A stretch of 57,694 bases of DNA from Calditrichota bacterium (GCA_003696775.1 RFFS01000116.1:1-57694), one strand, 5' to 3'; shown: positions 10,838 to 21,684, counted from the first letter of the stretch. Program-made: numbers and translations. Notes: generated from the sequence alone by a model not told the origin.

Positions 10838-12163
10838 ATGGATGTCAGGGGAAAACATATCACCGTACTCGGCGCGGCACGTAGCGGCGTGGCGGCGGCG
10901 TTGTTGTTGCATGCGCACGGCGCGCGGGTGTTTGTAAGCGATATGGCGCCCGAAGCACATAAAGCCGACGCGGCCCGGCAATTAAAGGAAGCGGGTATCG
11001 AATATGAGTTCGGTCTGCATAGCGGACGTGTTTTTCAAAGTCAGGCGGTTGTGTTAAGCCCCGGCATACCCTACGCCACCACCGTGGTGCAAGCGCTGGT
11101 TAAAAATGATATCCCCGTCGTATCGGAAATCGAGGCCGCATGGTGGTTTAATAAATCGCCGCTGATCGGTGTAACCGGTTCCAACGGGAAAACAACCACA
11201 ACCACCTTAATCGGCGCCATGCTGCGGCAAAAGGAACCGGAAAGTATTGTGGCCGGGAATATCGGCACCCCATTCAGCGCCCTGGTGGAGCAAACGGCGC
11301 CCGGTCGTTGGGCGGTGGTGGAGCTTTCCAGTTTTCAATTGGAAACCATCCGCACGTTTAAACCGCGTGTGGCCGTGGTTCTGAATTTTTCACCCAATCA
11401 TTTAAACCGCTACCCGTCTTATGAGGCGTATCAGGATGCCAAATGGCGTATAACGATGCGTTGCGATGCCGATGACCTGTTGGTGTATAACGCGGATGAC
11501 CCCTTGCTGGCGGAACGGGCCGTCCGGCATTCGGCGCGGACGGCGGCTTTCTCGTTACACGAACAGGCCGACGCCAGTTTGGTGGAAGGAGAGTTGTTTT
11601 TGCGGGGCCGTGCCTTGCTGCCGGTTGCGGAGATGGGCCTGAAAGGCAAACACAATTATATGAATGCCCTGGCCGCGGCTCTGGCTGCTTCGGAAGCGGG
11701 CGTAAGCGATGCGCAAATCGCGGCGACCCTGCGTCAGTTCACCGGCCTGGAACACCGGCTGGAACAGGTACGCACGGTGGATGATGTCCTTTATGTGAAT
11801 GATTCCAAGGCGACCACGGTGGAATCCCTTTACTGGGCGCTGCAAAGTTTTGATGCACCGGTGATTTTAATAGCCGGCGGGCAGGACAAGGGCAGCGATT
11901 TCACGCGTTTGAATGATCTGATACGCAAGCATGTGCGACGGGTGATTTTAATCGGCACGGCAGCGGATAAAATGGAAGCCGCCTGGCAGGGCGTAACAGA
12001 GCTGGAACGCGCGGGAAACATGGAAGAAGCCGTGCAAAAGGCCCGCGCAGGAGCACAACGCGGCGATGTAGTGCTCTTGTCACCGGCCTGCGCCAGTTTC
12101 GACATGTTTGACGATTACGAGGCGCGGGGGCGCATCTTTAAAAATATTGTAAAAGGGCTCTGA
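10838..12163 (+). CDS. murD: UDP-MurNAc-L-Ala-D-Glu ligase MurD
   Basis: VLGAARSGVAAA, VTGSNGKTTTTTLIGAML, ELSSFQLETI, YVNDSKATTVESL, SPACASFDMFDDYEARG. Confidence 0.96.
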   Translation: MDVRGKHITVLGAARSGVAAALLLHAHGARVFVSDMAPEAHKADAARQLKEAGIEYEFGLHSGRVFQSQAVVLSPGIPYATTVVQALVKNDIPVVSEIEAAWWFNKSPLIGVTGSNGKTTTTTLIGAMLRQKEPESIVAGNIGTPFSALVEQTAPGRWAVVELSSFQLETIRTFKPRVAVVLNFSPNHLNRYPSYEAYQDAKWRITMRCDADDLLVYNADDPLLAERAVRHSARTAAFSLHEQADASLVEGELFLRGRALLPVAEMGLKGKHNYMNALAAALAASEAGVSDAQIAATLRQFTGLEHRLEQVRTVDDVLYVNDSKATTVESLYWALQSFDAPVILIAGGQDKGSDFTRLNDLIRKHVRRVILIGTAADKMEAAWQGVTELERAGNMEEAVQKARAGAQRGDVVLLSPACASFDMFDDYEARGRIFKNIVKGL

Positions 12164-12164
12164 T

Positions 12165-13334
12165 ATGAAAACAACACAAAGCGTGGACAGGCTGATCGGT
12201 ATAATCACCATCTTGTTGATTGTTCTGGGGCCGTTGATGGTTTTTTCTTCCAGCACGGTTTACGCCGGGGCGCTGAAAAAGCCGCAAGCCTATTTTTTTG
12301 AAGCGCAATTAAAATGGGACCTGATTGCCGTGGTGTTTTTGCTGGTATTTTCACGATTGCCCCTTAACTGGCTTAAAAAACAATGGGTGATTCTCGGGGT
12401 GAATGGGGCTTCGATTGTATTGCTGGCCGGTCTTTTTATCTTCGGAAAAACCATCAATGGCGCTACGCGGTGGTACCATTTGGGGTTTGTGAATTTTCAG
12501 CCTTCGGAATTAACCAAATTGGCCCTTATCTTGTTCTTTGCCGATCGTTTGACGCGGCCGGGTTTGGAAAAAGGCGATTATAAACAAACGGCCCTGCCTA
12601 TGTTTGCCTGGCTGGGTCTGAGCATGCTGCTGATCTTAAAACAACCCGATTTGGGCACGGCGCTGGTGATTGGCATGATCGGAGTGGCGATGATGTTTGT
12701 CAGCCGTCTGCGTTTACGTTATATCGTGTTATCGATTTTACCGGCTTTTCCGCTACTAGCGCTTTACCTGGGGCGGGGCGGCTATCAGGCGGAACGCATC
12801 AAAAGCTGGTTTTTGGGATTGCACGATCCCATGCACGGCCCGGATCAGGTAATGCAGTCCATTGTGGGGCTGGCCAACGGTGGCGTGACCGGCGTGGGGT
12901 TCGGCGAAAGCCGGCAAAAATTACTTTTTTTACCGGAAGCGCATACGGATTTCATTTTTTCGATTATTTCGGAAGAATTCGGATTGATAGGCGGCACATT
13001 GATTTTACTGGCCTTTTTAACATTGGTTATCCGCGGCCTAAGAGTGGCCCGTCGTGCGCCGGACGCCTTTAGCAGTTTCGTGGCATACGGTATCTCGATA
13101 TATGTGGGCCTGTACGCGTTTATGAATGTGGCGGTGGTTACAGGCGTGATGCCCACCACCGGACTGCCCCTGCCGTTTATCAGTTACGGCGGTTCCCATT
13201 TGATTTTTATGTCGATAGCCATGGGCGTACTACTCTCCATTAGCCGGGAAACAACCCCGGTGGAAAATCATGCGTCGGATACCAAACGGTTTGGAAAGGC
13301 GCAAAGTCGGTTTACGCAAAGTCTGGTGCGCTAA
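12165..13334 (+). CDS. ftsW: SEDS-family peptidoglycan polymerase FtsW
   Basis: Multi-TM SEDS motifs: FGKTINGATRW, KQPDLGTALV, HTDFIFSIISEEFGLIGG, TTGLPLPFISYGGSHL. Confidence 0.94.
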   Translation: MKTTQSVDRLIGIITILLIVLGPLMVFSSSTVYAGALKKPQAYFFEAQLKWDLIAVVFLLVFSRLPLNWLKKQWVILGVNGASIVLLAGLFIFGKTINGATRWYHLGFVNFQPSELTKLALILFFADRLTRPGLEKGDYKQTALPMFAWLGLSMLLILKQPDLGTALVIGMIGVAMMFVSRLRLRYIVLSILPAFPLLALYLGRGGYQAERIKSWFLGLHDPMHGPDQVMQSIVGLANGGVTGVGFGESRQKLLFLPEAHTDFIFSIISEEFGLIGGTLILLAFLTLVIRGLRVARRAPDAFSSFVAYGISIYVGLYAFMNVAVVTGVMPTTGLPLPFISYGGSHLIFMSIAMGVLLSISRETTPVENHASDTKRFGKAQSRFTQSLVR

Positions 13335-14444
13335 ATGGCATTACGTATTGCTTTTGCCGGGGGTGGCACGGGCGGGCATCTGTACCCGGCACGCAATCTG
13401 TTAAACGTCTTTGAAAAGAAAACCACCTGCGAGGCGGTCTTCTTCGGAACACCCCGCGGGATTGAAGCGCGCAAGGTGCCGGAATGGGGCTACCCGCTGC
13501 ACCTGCTGCCCGTACGCGGATTTAAACGCGGTCTGGCGGCGGAAAACCTGCTTTTCCCCTGGTATCTGTGGCAGTCGTTGCGTAGCAGCCGACGGATTCT
13601 TAAACGATTTGACCCGCATCTCGTAATTGGCACGGGAGGCTATGTCATGGGACCTGTGGTCAGGGAAGCGGTGCGTTTGGGGTTTTTAACCGTCTTACAG
13701 GAGCAGAATAGTTATCCCGGTGTCACCACCAGGTGGCTCGCTGCCCGGGTTCGGCGGGTATATGGCGCCTATCCGGAAACATGTGAAGCCTTGAAAAAAG
13801 CGGGCGACTGCCGGGTATATGCCAATCCGGTTGTATTGGCGCGCCCCCTGCCCCCCCAGGCGGAAGCGCGCGAGACGTTGGGTTTAGAGGCGGATCGGCA
13901 AACCGTGCTGATTTTCGGCGGCAGCCTGGGAGCGCAAAGCATCAATCGCGCGGTGTATGCCTGGCTTGGCAAGGGGCTGCCCGAAGATGTGCAGGTGATA
14001 TGGCAAACGGGACGCACCGATTACGCGCGTTATTCCGGACAGTACGCCGCGCAAAAAAATATCCGGGTTACGGCGTTTATCGAAGATATGGCCCGTGCCT
14101 ATGCCGCGGCCGACTTTGCCATTTGCCGTGCCGGAGCCATGAGTCTGGCGGAATTGGGCGTGGCCGGTGTGCCGGCTATTGTGGTGCCTTATCCCCATGC
14201 GGCAGCGGATCATCAAATGAAGAACGCCCGGGTTTTGGAAAAACGCGGCGCGGTTCAGGTTATCCCTGATGATGACGCGCTGACCGGGACGCTTGAAGCG
14301 GCTGTGACCAACTGGCTGATGAACCCGCAAATCGTAAAGGAACATGCCCGTAACATGCTGCAGACCGGTGATCCGGAAGCAGCGGAACACATGGTGGATG
14401 AAATTTTGCGGTTGTTGGAAGAAAAAGGAATATGGAACGGATGA
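13335..14444 (+). CDS. murG: UDP-GlcNAc transferase MurG
   Basis: FAGGGTGGHLYPA, GTGGYVMGPV, EQNSYPG, GGSLGAQSIN, CRAGAMSLAEL. Confidence 0.96.
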   Translation: MALRIAFAGGGTGGHLYPARNLLNVFEKKTTCEAVFFGTPRGIEARKVPEWGYPLHLLPVRGFKRGLAAENLLFPWYLWQSLRSSRRILKRFDPHLVIGTGGYVMGPVVREAVRLGFLTVLQEQNSYPGVTTRWLAARVRRVYGAYPETCEALKKAGDCRVYANPVVLARPLPPQAEARETLGLEADRQTVLIFGGSLGAQSINRAVYAWLGKGLPEDVQVIWQTGRTDYARYSGQYAAQKNIRVTAFIEDMARAYAAADFAICRAGAMSLAELGVAGVPAIVVPYPHAAADHQMKNARVLEKRGAVQVIPDDDALTGTLEAAVTNWLMNPQIVKEHARNMLQTGDPEAAEHMVDEILRLLEEKGIWNG

Positions 14445-15817
14445 AAGCGGACAAATCGATTTATTTTACCGGCATTGGCGGCGCGGGCATGAGCGCCCTG
14501 GCCGAATTGCTGCGCCAATGGGGCTATAAGGTGTCCGGTTCCGACCGGCAGGAAAGCCCGGTTACCGAACGGTTACGGGCGCAGGGTATTACCGTGCATA
14601 TCGGACATGAAGCGGCCCATGTGCAACAGGCGCGCCTGTTGGTTTATTCCGCCGCGGTAGCCCCGGATAACCCGGAATTGCGGGCGGCCCGTGAAATGGG
14701 CATCCCTGCCGTCAAACGCGCGGCTTTGCTGGGCCAGTTGATGACCGGGAAAAAGGGGATCGCGGTCGCCGGCACGCATGGTAAAACCACAACCACTTCC
14801 ATGATCAGTCATCTGTTCCGGGAATGCGGCCTGCGCCCCACCGCTGTATTGGGCGGAACCTTAAGCGATAGCGGCCGTGGCGCCATGGCCGGTGACGGCA
14901 ACTGGTTCATCACCGAGGCCGATGAATACGACCGTTCGTTTTTAACACTTTATCCGTTGATCAGTATCGTCAATAATCTGGAAGCGGATCATCTGGAAAT
15001 TTACGGCGATGTACGGCATCTGACCCGGGCCTTCGGCGAATTTATCAGCCATACACCCTTAACGGGACAGGTGATTTATAACGGCGAAGACCCCCTGGTG
15101 CACGAAGCGGTGCGCGGCGCCTATGGCGATACTCTTTCGTTCGGGTTAACTCCGGAGATGGACGTTTATGCCACGGATATCCGGGTTACAGAAAACGGTA
15201 CCCGTTGCACGGTTGTCCATGACGGTAAGGAACAGGGAACATTGGAAATAAAATTGCCGGGCAGGCATAATGTGCGCAACGCGCTGGCCGCCCTGGCTGC
15301 CGGTAGCTGCGCAGGACTGAAATTTGAAGAGATGGCCAGAGCCCTGGCCGGATTTGGAGGCGTGGATCGGCGCTTTCAATTTAAGGGGGAAGCAGGCGGC
15401 GCGCTTTTTTACGATGATTACGCCCATCACCCCACGGAAGTGCGCGCGGCGCTGGAAGCGGCGCGTAGTGGTTGGCAACGACGGATTGTAGCGGTATTTC
15501 AACCGCATTTGTTCAGCCGCACGCGTGATTTTGCCGGGGATTTCGCCGCGGCGCTCGATTTGGCCGATACGGTTATTCTGGCGCCCATCTATCCGGCGCG
15601 GGAAGAACCGCTGCCCGGTGTAACATCGGAAAGGATTGCCCGGGAGATGCAACGCAAAGCGCTGCTGGCCGGCTCGCGGGAAGAAACCATCGCCCTGATC
15701 CAATCCGTTTGTGCCCCGAATGACCTTGTGTTGGTCATGGGCGCGGGCAATATCTGGAGCTTTGCCGCCGAAGCCATGAACCGGCTTAAACAACGGGAAA
15801 CGGGAGAAACATCGTGA
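14432..15817 (+). CDS. murC: UDP-MurNAc-L-alanine ligase MurC
   Basis: YFTGIGGAGMSALAELL, VAGTHGKTTTTSMI, EADEYDRSFL, DDYAHHPTEVRAAL. Confidence 0.96.
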   Translation: MERMKADKSIYFTGIGGAGMSALAELLRQWGYKVSGSDRQESPVTERLRAQGITVHIGHEAAHVQQARLLVYSAAVAPDNPELRAAREMGIPAVKRAALLGQLMTGKKGIAVAGTHGKTTTTSMISHLFRECGLRPTAVLGGTLSDSGRGAMAGDGNWFITEADEYDRSFLTLYPLISIVNNLEADHLEIYGDVRHLTRAFGEFISHTPLTGQVIYNGEDPLVHEAVRGAYGDTLSFGLTPEMDVYATDIRVTENGTRCTVVHDGKEQGTLEIKLPGRHNVRNALAALAAGSCAGLKFEEMARALAGFGGVDRRFQFKGEAGGALFYDDYAHHPTEVRAALEAARSGWQRRIVAVFQPHLFSRTRDFAGDFAAALDLADTVILAPIYPAREEPLPGVTSERIAREMQRKALLAGSREETIALIQSVCAPNDLVLVMGAGNIWSFAAEAMNRLKQRETGETS

Positions 15818-16647
15818 AACGCACCACCAAACGTCCCGCCGGTAAACGACCGGCCGCTTATCGTCAAAAAAAACGCAGACTCAAAAACGGTGTGTGGTAT
15901 GTCATCATGCTGGTAAGTCTGTCCCTGCTGGCCTGGGGTTATAACTCCATCACCCGTTATTTAAACACGGCAAAGGCCACATTCGAACTGGAACAGATCG
16001 AAATCAGCGGAAATAAAGTACTTTCACGGGCCGAAATTTTAAAACAACTGGGACTGCCGGAAAAGGGGATGCGTCTGTTGGAGATAGACCCGGCCACGGT
16101 ACGGGAAAAATTAAGCAAACTGCCTTTTGTTAAAAATGTAACGGCGGTACACAGCCTGCCTGCCACCCTGCGCATCCGGGTGGAAGAAAGACGTCCGGTG
16201 GCTTATGTGTACGGACGCGGATTGAATCTAATCGACAAAGAAGGGTTTCTTTTGCCGTTGCCGGCCGGGCCGTTGACCTGGAATTTGCCGGTTATCAGCC
16301 ATATTCCGGAAAAACTGGGTGTTCAGGGCGCTTATACCACTGCGCCCATGTTGCGCAAGGCTGTGGCTATGGTGGCATTTATCAATCACCTGCAGGCGCC
16401 GCTTCCGGAACTGGTTTCCGAGCTTGATTTTAGATCGCGGGAGTATCTGCGTATTACGTTAAGCCAGGGTGCGCGCGAATTACGGGTGGATTATGACAAC
16501 TATCCGCGTCAGCTCTATAAGGCGGCCGGTTTCTTCCGCGATTATGTGGATTTTACTCCTTCGGCCATGCTGGCCTATGTGGACGCCCGTTTTGAAAATC
16601 AGATTGTAACAAAAATAAAAGCAAAAGCTAAACAGGTAACAAAATGA
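15814..16647 (+). CDS. ftsQ: Cell division protein FtsQ (POTRA domain)
   Basis: Single TM plus POTRA-like region (EQIEISGNKVLSRAEILKQLGL...KLPFVKNVTAVHSLPATLRIRVEERRPVAYV). Confidence 0.85.
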   Translation: MKRTTKRPAGKRPAAYRQKKRRLKNGVWYVIMLVSLSLLAWGYNSITRYLNTAKATFELEQIEISGNKVLSRAEILKQLGLPEKGMRLLEIDPATVREKLSKLPFVKNVTAVHSLPATLRIRVEERRPVAYVYGRGLNLIDKEGFLLPLPAGPLTWNLPVISHIPEKLGVQGAYTTAPMLRKAVAMVAFINHLQAPLPELVSELDFRSREYLRITLSQGARELRVDYDNYPRQLYKAAGFFRDYVDFTPSAMLAYVDARFENQIVTKIKAKAKQVTK

Positions 16648-17876
16648 GAAAAGATGACATCATCGTCGGGCTGGATATCGGCACAACGAAAATTGCGGCA
16701 GTCGTGGGGCGCCTGGATGAATACGGCAGGCTGAACATCGTCGGTGTGGGGCAATCGCCCTCGCAGGGCTTGCGTCGCGGAGTGGTGATTAATATCCAAC
16801 AAACCGTCGAATCGATCCGCCGCGCAGTGGAAGAAGCGGAATTGATGGCCGGGCAGCGTATCAAAACGGTGTATGCCGGCATTGCCGGTGATCATATCCG
16901 CTCCATCAACAGCAAGGGCGTCATTTCCATCACCAACGAAGATATGGTGATTACCGAACGGGACATAGAACGGGTACTCGATGTAGCCCGGGCCATCGCC
17001 CTGCCCATGGACAGAGAAGTGTTGCATGTGCTGCCGCAGGAATATGCCGTGGATTCCCAGTTGGGCATCAAAGACCCCATAGGCATGTCCGGCACCCGGC
17101 TCGAAGCGGAGGTGCATATTGTAACCGCCGCTGCGGCCGCCGCGCAAAACATTGTAAACTGCATTCGTCAGGCGGGCTATGAAGTGGCGGATATTGTGCT
17201 GGAACCCTACGCCTCGAGCCTTGCTGTGTTGGAAGATGACGAACGGTCTCTGGGGGTGGGCATCATTGATATCGGTGGTGGAACGACGGACATTGCCATT
17301 TTTTTTGAGGGCAGCATCCGCTTTACCTCGGTGATCGGTCTGGGAGGCGAACATGTTACAAGCGACATTTCCCACGGATTGCGCACGTCCCATGATCAGG
17401 CGGAGGAAATCAAGAAAAAATACGGAGTGGCGGATCAAAGCCTGTTACAGGCGGATGAGTTGATTCAGGTGCCCGGCGTGGGAGGTCGCAAACCGCGCGA
17501 GATATCGCGGGCGGTGCTTTCGGGCATCATCCAGCCGCGTATGACGGAAATGCTGGCTCTGGCCATGCGCGAAATGCAAAAATCCAAAATTGTGGAATAC
17601 CTGGGCGCGGGCGTGGTGTTTACCGGCGGCGCCGCCATGCTGGAAGGTTTGGATGTACTGGCGGAAAAAGAACTGGGCCTGCCGGTACAAATCGGCAAGC
17701 CGCGGATCAGCGGTGGTCTGGTGGAAAGCGTGGACAGCCCGATGTACGCCACAGGCGTGGGCCTGCTGCGCTATGCTATTGAAAATGAAGATTATGTGGC
17801 TTATGAAGAAGGCGAAAAAGGCATGCAATGGATCCTCAATCGATTGAAGAAATTTTTTGATGATCTGTTTCAGTAA
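16644..17876 (+). CDS. ftsA: Cell division protein FtsA
   Basis: IVGLDIGTTKIAAVVG, GIIDIGGGTTDIAIF, GAGVVFTGGAAMLEG. Confidence 0.96.
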   Translation: MRKDDIIVGLDIGTTKIAAVVGRLDEYGRLNIVGVGQSPSQGLRRGVVINIQQTVESIRRAVEEAELMAGQRIKTVYAGIAGDHIRSINSKGVISITNEDMVITERDIERVLDVARAIALPMDREVLHVLPQEYAVDSQLGIKDPIGMSGTRLEAEVHIVTAAAAAAQNIVNCIRQAGYEVADIVLEPYASSLAVLEDDERSLGVGIIDIGGGTTDIAIFFEGSIRFTSVIGLGGEHVTSDISHGLRTSHDQAEEIKKKYGVADQSLLQADELIQVPGVGGRKPREISRAVLSGIIQPRMTEMLALAMREMQKSKIVEYLGAGVVFTGGAAMLEGLDVLAEKELGLPVQIGKPRISGGLVESVDSPMYATGVGLLRYAIENEDYVAYEEGEKGMQWILNRLKKFFDDLFQ

Positions 17877-17930
17877 AGGATAAAGATAAATAAAGAAAAC
17901 AGGATTGTTTCATAAAAACGGGAGAAAGAG

Positions 17931-19139
17931 ATGATACAATTTGACGCGACTGCCGAACAGGCAGCAAAGATCAAGGTCGTCGGTGTGGGCGGCGCGGGCG
18001 GAAACGCGGTGAAGGGAATGATTGAAGCCGGACTTTCCGGCGTGGAATTCATCATTGTTAATACGGATGCGCAGGACCTGGAAAAAAATCCGGCGCCGAA
18101 TAAGATTCAGATCGGTAAATCGTTGACCAAGGGATTGGGCGCCGGCGCCAATCCGGAATTTGGTTTTCGTGCCATAGAGGAAGATAAGGAAGTTGTGGTG
18201 AACGCCTTGAATGGGGCGGACATGGTGTTTGTGACCTGCGGCATGGGCGGCGGAACGGGCACGGGCGCGGCGCCGGTGGTGGCGGAAGTGGCCAAGGACC
18301 TGGGCGCGTTAACCGTGGGTATTGTAACCACGCCGTTTATGTTTGAAGGCCCGGTACGTTCCCGCAATGCCGATAAGGGCATCCAGGCCATGCGCGAACG
18401 GGTGGATACCATGCTGGTTATCCCCAATGAACGCATTTTTACCATCATCGACAAAAACACCACCGTGATCGATGCCTTTAAAACCGTTGATTCCATTTTG
18501 TTGGAAGCGACCCGCAGTATTTCCGATCTGATCAATGTGCATGGTTACATCAATCTCGATTTTGCCGATGTACGTACGATTATGGCCGGCATGGGCGATG
18601 CCCTGATGGGCAGTGGCGTTTCGAGTGGTGAAAATCGCGCCCTGATCGCCGCCGAGCAGGCGATAACCAGTCCCTTGCTGGATGGCGCGGAAATCAGCGG
18701 GGCGCGTGGCGTGCTGATCAACATCACCGGTAATAAGTCCGTCAGTATGTTTGAAATAGGTGAAGCGGCCACCCTTATACAACAGGCCAGCGGCGACGGC
18801 GCCAATGTAATTTGGGGGATGGTGCTGGATGAAGACATGGGTGACCAGTTGCGCGTAACGGTGATCGCCACCGGTTTTAACCGTGACGCCCAGTTGGCGG
18901 ATCAACTGCAAAAACCGAAAGCCACTGTGGAAAAAAGCATCAGCAGCGGTAAGGATTTTAAGCCGAACGATTTTGATGAATTGGATAAACCCACGTATAT
19001 CCGCGAGAAGAAAAAAAGCACGCCGGTCAATCGCAGCGGCGCGCTGAACCTCTTTGCGTTTGAAGATGAGGAACCCTCCCTGCCCGACGGGCCCGATAAC
19101 CTGGATATCCCCACATTCTTACGCAAACAAGTAGATTAA
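17931..19139 (+). CDS. ftsZ: Cell division GTPase FtsZ
   Basis: VGVGGAGGNAV, GMGGGTGTGAAPVVAE tubulin signature, C-terminal peptide LDIPTFLRKQ. Confidence 0.98.
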   Translation: MIQFDATAEQAAKIKVVGVGGAGGNAVKGMIEAGLSGVEFIIVNTDAQDLEKNPAPNKIQIGKSLTKGLGAGANPEFGFRAIEEDKEVVVNALNGADMVFVTCGMGGGTGTGAAPVVAEVAKDLGALTVGIVTTPFMFEGPVRSRNADKGIQAMRERVDTMLVIPNERIFTIIDKNTTVIDAFKTVDSILLEATRSISDLINVHGYINLDFADVRTIMAGMGDALMGSGVSSGENRALIAAEQAITSPLLDGAEISGARGVLINITGNKSVSMFEIGEAATLIQQASGDGANVIWGMVLDEDMGDQLRVTVIATGFNRDAQLADQLQKPKATVEKSISSGKDFKPNDFDELDKPTYIREKKKSTPVNRSGALNLFAFEDEEPSLPDGPDNLDIPTFLRKQVD

Positions 19140-19182
19140 ATGAAACAATCCGAATGAAAGAGTCCTCCCGTCTCTTTCAAAC

Positions 19183-19216
19183 AGACCCCGGGGCATGCCG
19201 GGGTCTTTATTTTTTC
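19183..19216 (+). terminator. Rho-independent terminator after ftsZ
   Basis: AGACCCCGG / CCGGGGTCT stem followed by TTATTTTTT. Confidence 0.85.
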
Positions 19217-19325
19217 TTAACGGTATCCTGCCGGATAACATTTTACAAATTCCGGCGGTAGTGACTTATTAACCCTGATTCACTTGGTATTTACTCCCGA
19301 TCATCCACGTTTAACCCTATTGCTT

Positions 19326-21494
19326 TTATTTCGGTATTACACTAAGGTGGTACATCATAAAACTCCACATGTCCGTGTATTCGGCGATGATTTTGGAAGT
19401 GGGTTTGCCTCCGCCATGACCGGCTTTGCTTTCTATCCGGATCAGGATCGGAGCGTCACCGCCCTGGGCGGCCTGCAGGGCCGCGGCAAATTTAAAACTA
19501 TGGGCCGGCACCACACGGTCGTCATGATCCGCCGTGGAAATCATTGTTGCCGGATAGTGTGTGCCGGGACGGATGTTGTGCAGCGGTGAATAGCCGTAAA
19601 GATATTCAAACATTTCACGGCTGTCGTCGCTGCGTCCGTAATCGCTGGCCCAGGCCCAGCCAATGGTGAATTTATGATAGCGCAGCATATCCAAAACACC
19701 CACGGTGGGCAGAGCCACTTGCATTAAATCGGGACGCTGGGTAAGCACCGCGCCAATGAGCAGGCCACCGTTGGAACGTCCGTACATGGCCAGATGGGAC
19801 GATGAGGTATAGCCCTGATCAATCAGGTATTCCGCCGCGGCGATGAAATCGTCGAATACATTTTGCTTGTTTGTTTTGATGCCGGCCTTATGCCAGGCTT
19901 CACCGTACTCGCCGCCCCCCCGTATATTGGGCACGGCGTAAACAAAACCGTTCTCCAGCAACAACAGATTCACCACACTGAAACGTGGCGTAATACTGAT
20001 GTTAAAACCACCGTATCCGTATAACAAAGTGGGATTTTGACCATTTTGGGTCAGCCCTTTTTTATGAACGATAAACATGGGGATGTCGGTGCCGTCCTTG
20101 CTTTTGTAAAAGACCTGCCGGGTTGTATAGTCATCGGGATTTAAACCGGTTTCCGGCCGGTAATATAACCGTGATGTGTTGGCGGCGACATCATAGGAAA
20201 AAATGGAAGTGGGATAGGTGAAAGAAGAGAAACTGTAATAGGCTGTGTTATCTTCCTTGGAACCGCGTATGGCGCCCACGGTACCGATACCCGGTAATTG
20301 CAGTTGCCCCGCTTCCCGGCCGTCAAGGGTGAATAAGCGCACAACGCTTTTCACATCTTCCATATAGGCGGCGGCGATTTTATCACCGATGCGTGTCGCG
20401 CTGCGTAATACATTTTTACTTTCGGGAATCACGGCATGCCATTTTTCCTTTTGCGCGTGGCGCGGGTCCACGGCCACCAGTTGCCATTTGGGTGCGTCAA
20501 CCGTGGTCATTACCAACAGCTTGTCACCCAGATTGTCAATAACGCTATATTCCTGATCATATCCCGGAAAAACCAGACGTGGCTTGCTGTCGCGCCGCTT
20601 AAAATCCTGCACATAGACCGCGCTGCCGCTGGTACCCTCGGACTCATAGATAATCAGGAAGCGACCGTCATCGGTGGTTTGGGCATAGTTGGTGCGCTGG
20701 GGATGGTTGCGCGACATAAAAATCAGTTGATCTTCTTCTTGCGGCGTGCCGATGGTGTGATAATAGACTTTGTGATATTCATTCTTCGCGGAGTAAGCTT
20801 TACCTTCTTCCGGAGCGTCGTAACGGCTGTAATAAAAACCGTTGCCGCGCCAGGCCATGGACGAAAATTTGATCCATTTTAAATGATCTTTTAATGTTTG
20901 CCCCGTGGCGATATCAATCACGAGAATCTCTTTCCAATCCGATCCGGAACGGGCAAGGGAATAAGCGGCGTATCTGGCATTCGGGCTGACCGAAAAACCG
21001 GAGAGCGCCACGGTGCCGTCTTCGGAAAAGGTGTTAGGATCGAGGAACACACGCGCGCTGTCTTCCCCGTCTTTTTGGATATATATCACCGATTGGTTTT
21101 GTAAACCGCTGTTTTTGGAGAAAAACAGATAAGCCCCTTTACGAAAGGGCACGCCGATTTTAGGATAATTCCAGAGTTTTTCCAGTCGTTTACGTATGCT
21201 TTCCCTGAAGGGGATTTGTTCCAGATAAGCCGAAGTGACGGCCTGTTCTTTTTTTACCCATTCCAGTGTGGCCTCGGAATTGTCATCTTCCAGCCAGCGG
21301 TAAGGGTCGGCAACCCGTTTACCAAAATAGACATCGCTGCTATCGGTTTTGTGGGCAACGGGATAGGGGTCATGGTGAATGTCCGGCAACGCCTTTTGTT
21401 GGCAGGCGGCCAGTACAAACAACAAAATAAACCCGATCAGGGCCTTAATAACAGTCATGTGTATCTCCTTAAAAAAATGTTGGGTGGAAAACAA
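19326..21494 (-). CDS. Prolyl oligopeptidase (S9) family lipoprotein; likely starts at MTVIKALIGF (about 21458)
   Basis: Lipobox LFVLAAC; YGRSNGGLLIGA nucleophile motif, ADHDDRVVPAHSFKFAA; DPYRWLEDDNSEATLEWV N-terminus. Confidence 0.93.
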   Translation of the reverse strand: MFSTQHFFKEIHMTVIKALIGFILLFVLAACQQKALPDIHHDPYPVAHKTDSSDVYFGKRVADPYRWLEDDNSEATLEWVKKEQAVTSAYLEQIPFRESIRKRLEKLWNYPKIGVPFRKGAYLFFSKNSGLQNQSVIYIQKDGEDSARVFLDPNTFSEDGTVALSGFSVSPNARYAAYSLARSGSDWKEILVIDIATGQTLKDHLKWIKFSSMAWRGNGFYYSRYDAPEEGKAYSAKNEYHKVYYHTIGTPQEEDQLIFMSRNHPQRTNYAQTTDDGRFLIIYESEGTSGSAVYVQDFKRRDSKPRLVFPGYDQEYSVIDNLGDKLLVMTTVDAPKWQLVAVDPRHAQKEKWHAVIPESKNVLRSATRIGDKIAAAYMEDVKSVVRLFTLDGREAGQLQLPGIGTVGAIRGSKEDNTAYYSFSSFTYPTSIFSYDVAANTSRLYYRPETGLNPDDYTTRQVFYKSKDGTDIPMFIVHKKGLTQNGQNPTLLYGYGGFNISITPRFSVVNLLLLENGFVYAVPNIRGGGEYGEAWHKAGIKTNKQNVFDDFIAAAEYLIDQGYTSSSHLAMYGRSNGGLLIGAVLTQRPDLMQVALPTVGVLDMLRYHKFTIGWAWASDYGRSDDSREMFEYLYGYSPLHNIRPGTHYPATMISTADHDDRVVPAHSFKFAAALQAAQGGDAPILIRIESKAGHGGGKPTSKIIAEYTDMWSFMMYHLSVIPK

Positions 21495-21636
21495 GGTACA
21501 AAAAAAAGTATTGACGGTAAACGCCTGGCATTGATCTAATATCGGGGAGGAACTATTCCATGTAATATTGATGATATAAATATGTGGGGTTGGGGGCGTT
21601 TGTTAAAGAGCGGACGTCGTGAAAAAATATGAATGA

Positions 21637-21668
21637 GAAAAAAACGCCTCTCCGAACGAAGAGGCGTT
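21637..21668 (-). terminator. Rho-independent terminator downstream of metK
   Basis: On minus strand AACGCCTCT-TCGTTCGG-AGAGGCGTT followed by TTTTT. Confidence 0.85.
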
Positions 21669-21684
21669 GGTCAGGTTTTAGAGA

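Noticed and set aside
16599-17438. 279-aa minus-strand ORF inside ftsA
   Set aside because: Antisense shadow driven by codon bias of ftsA.
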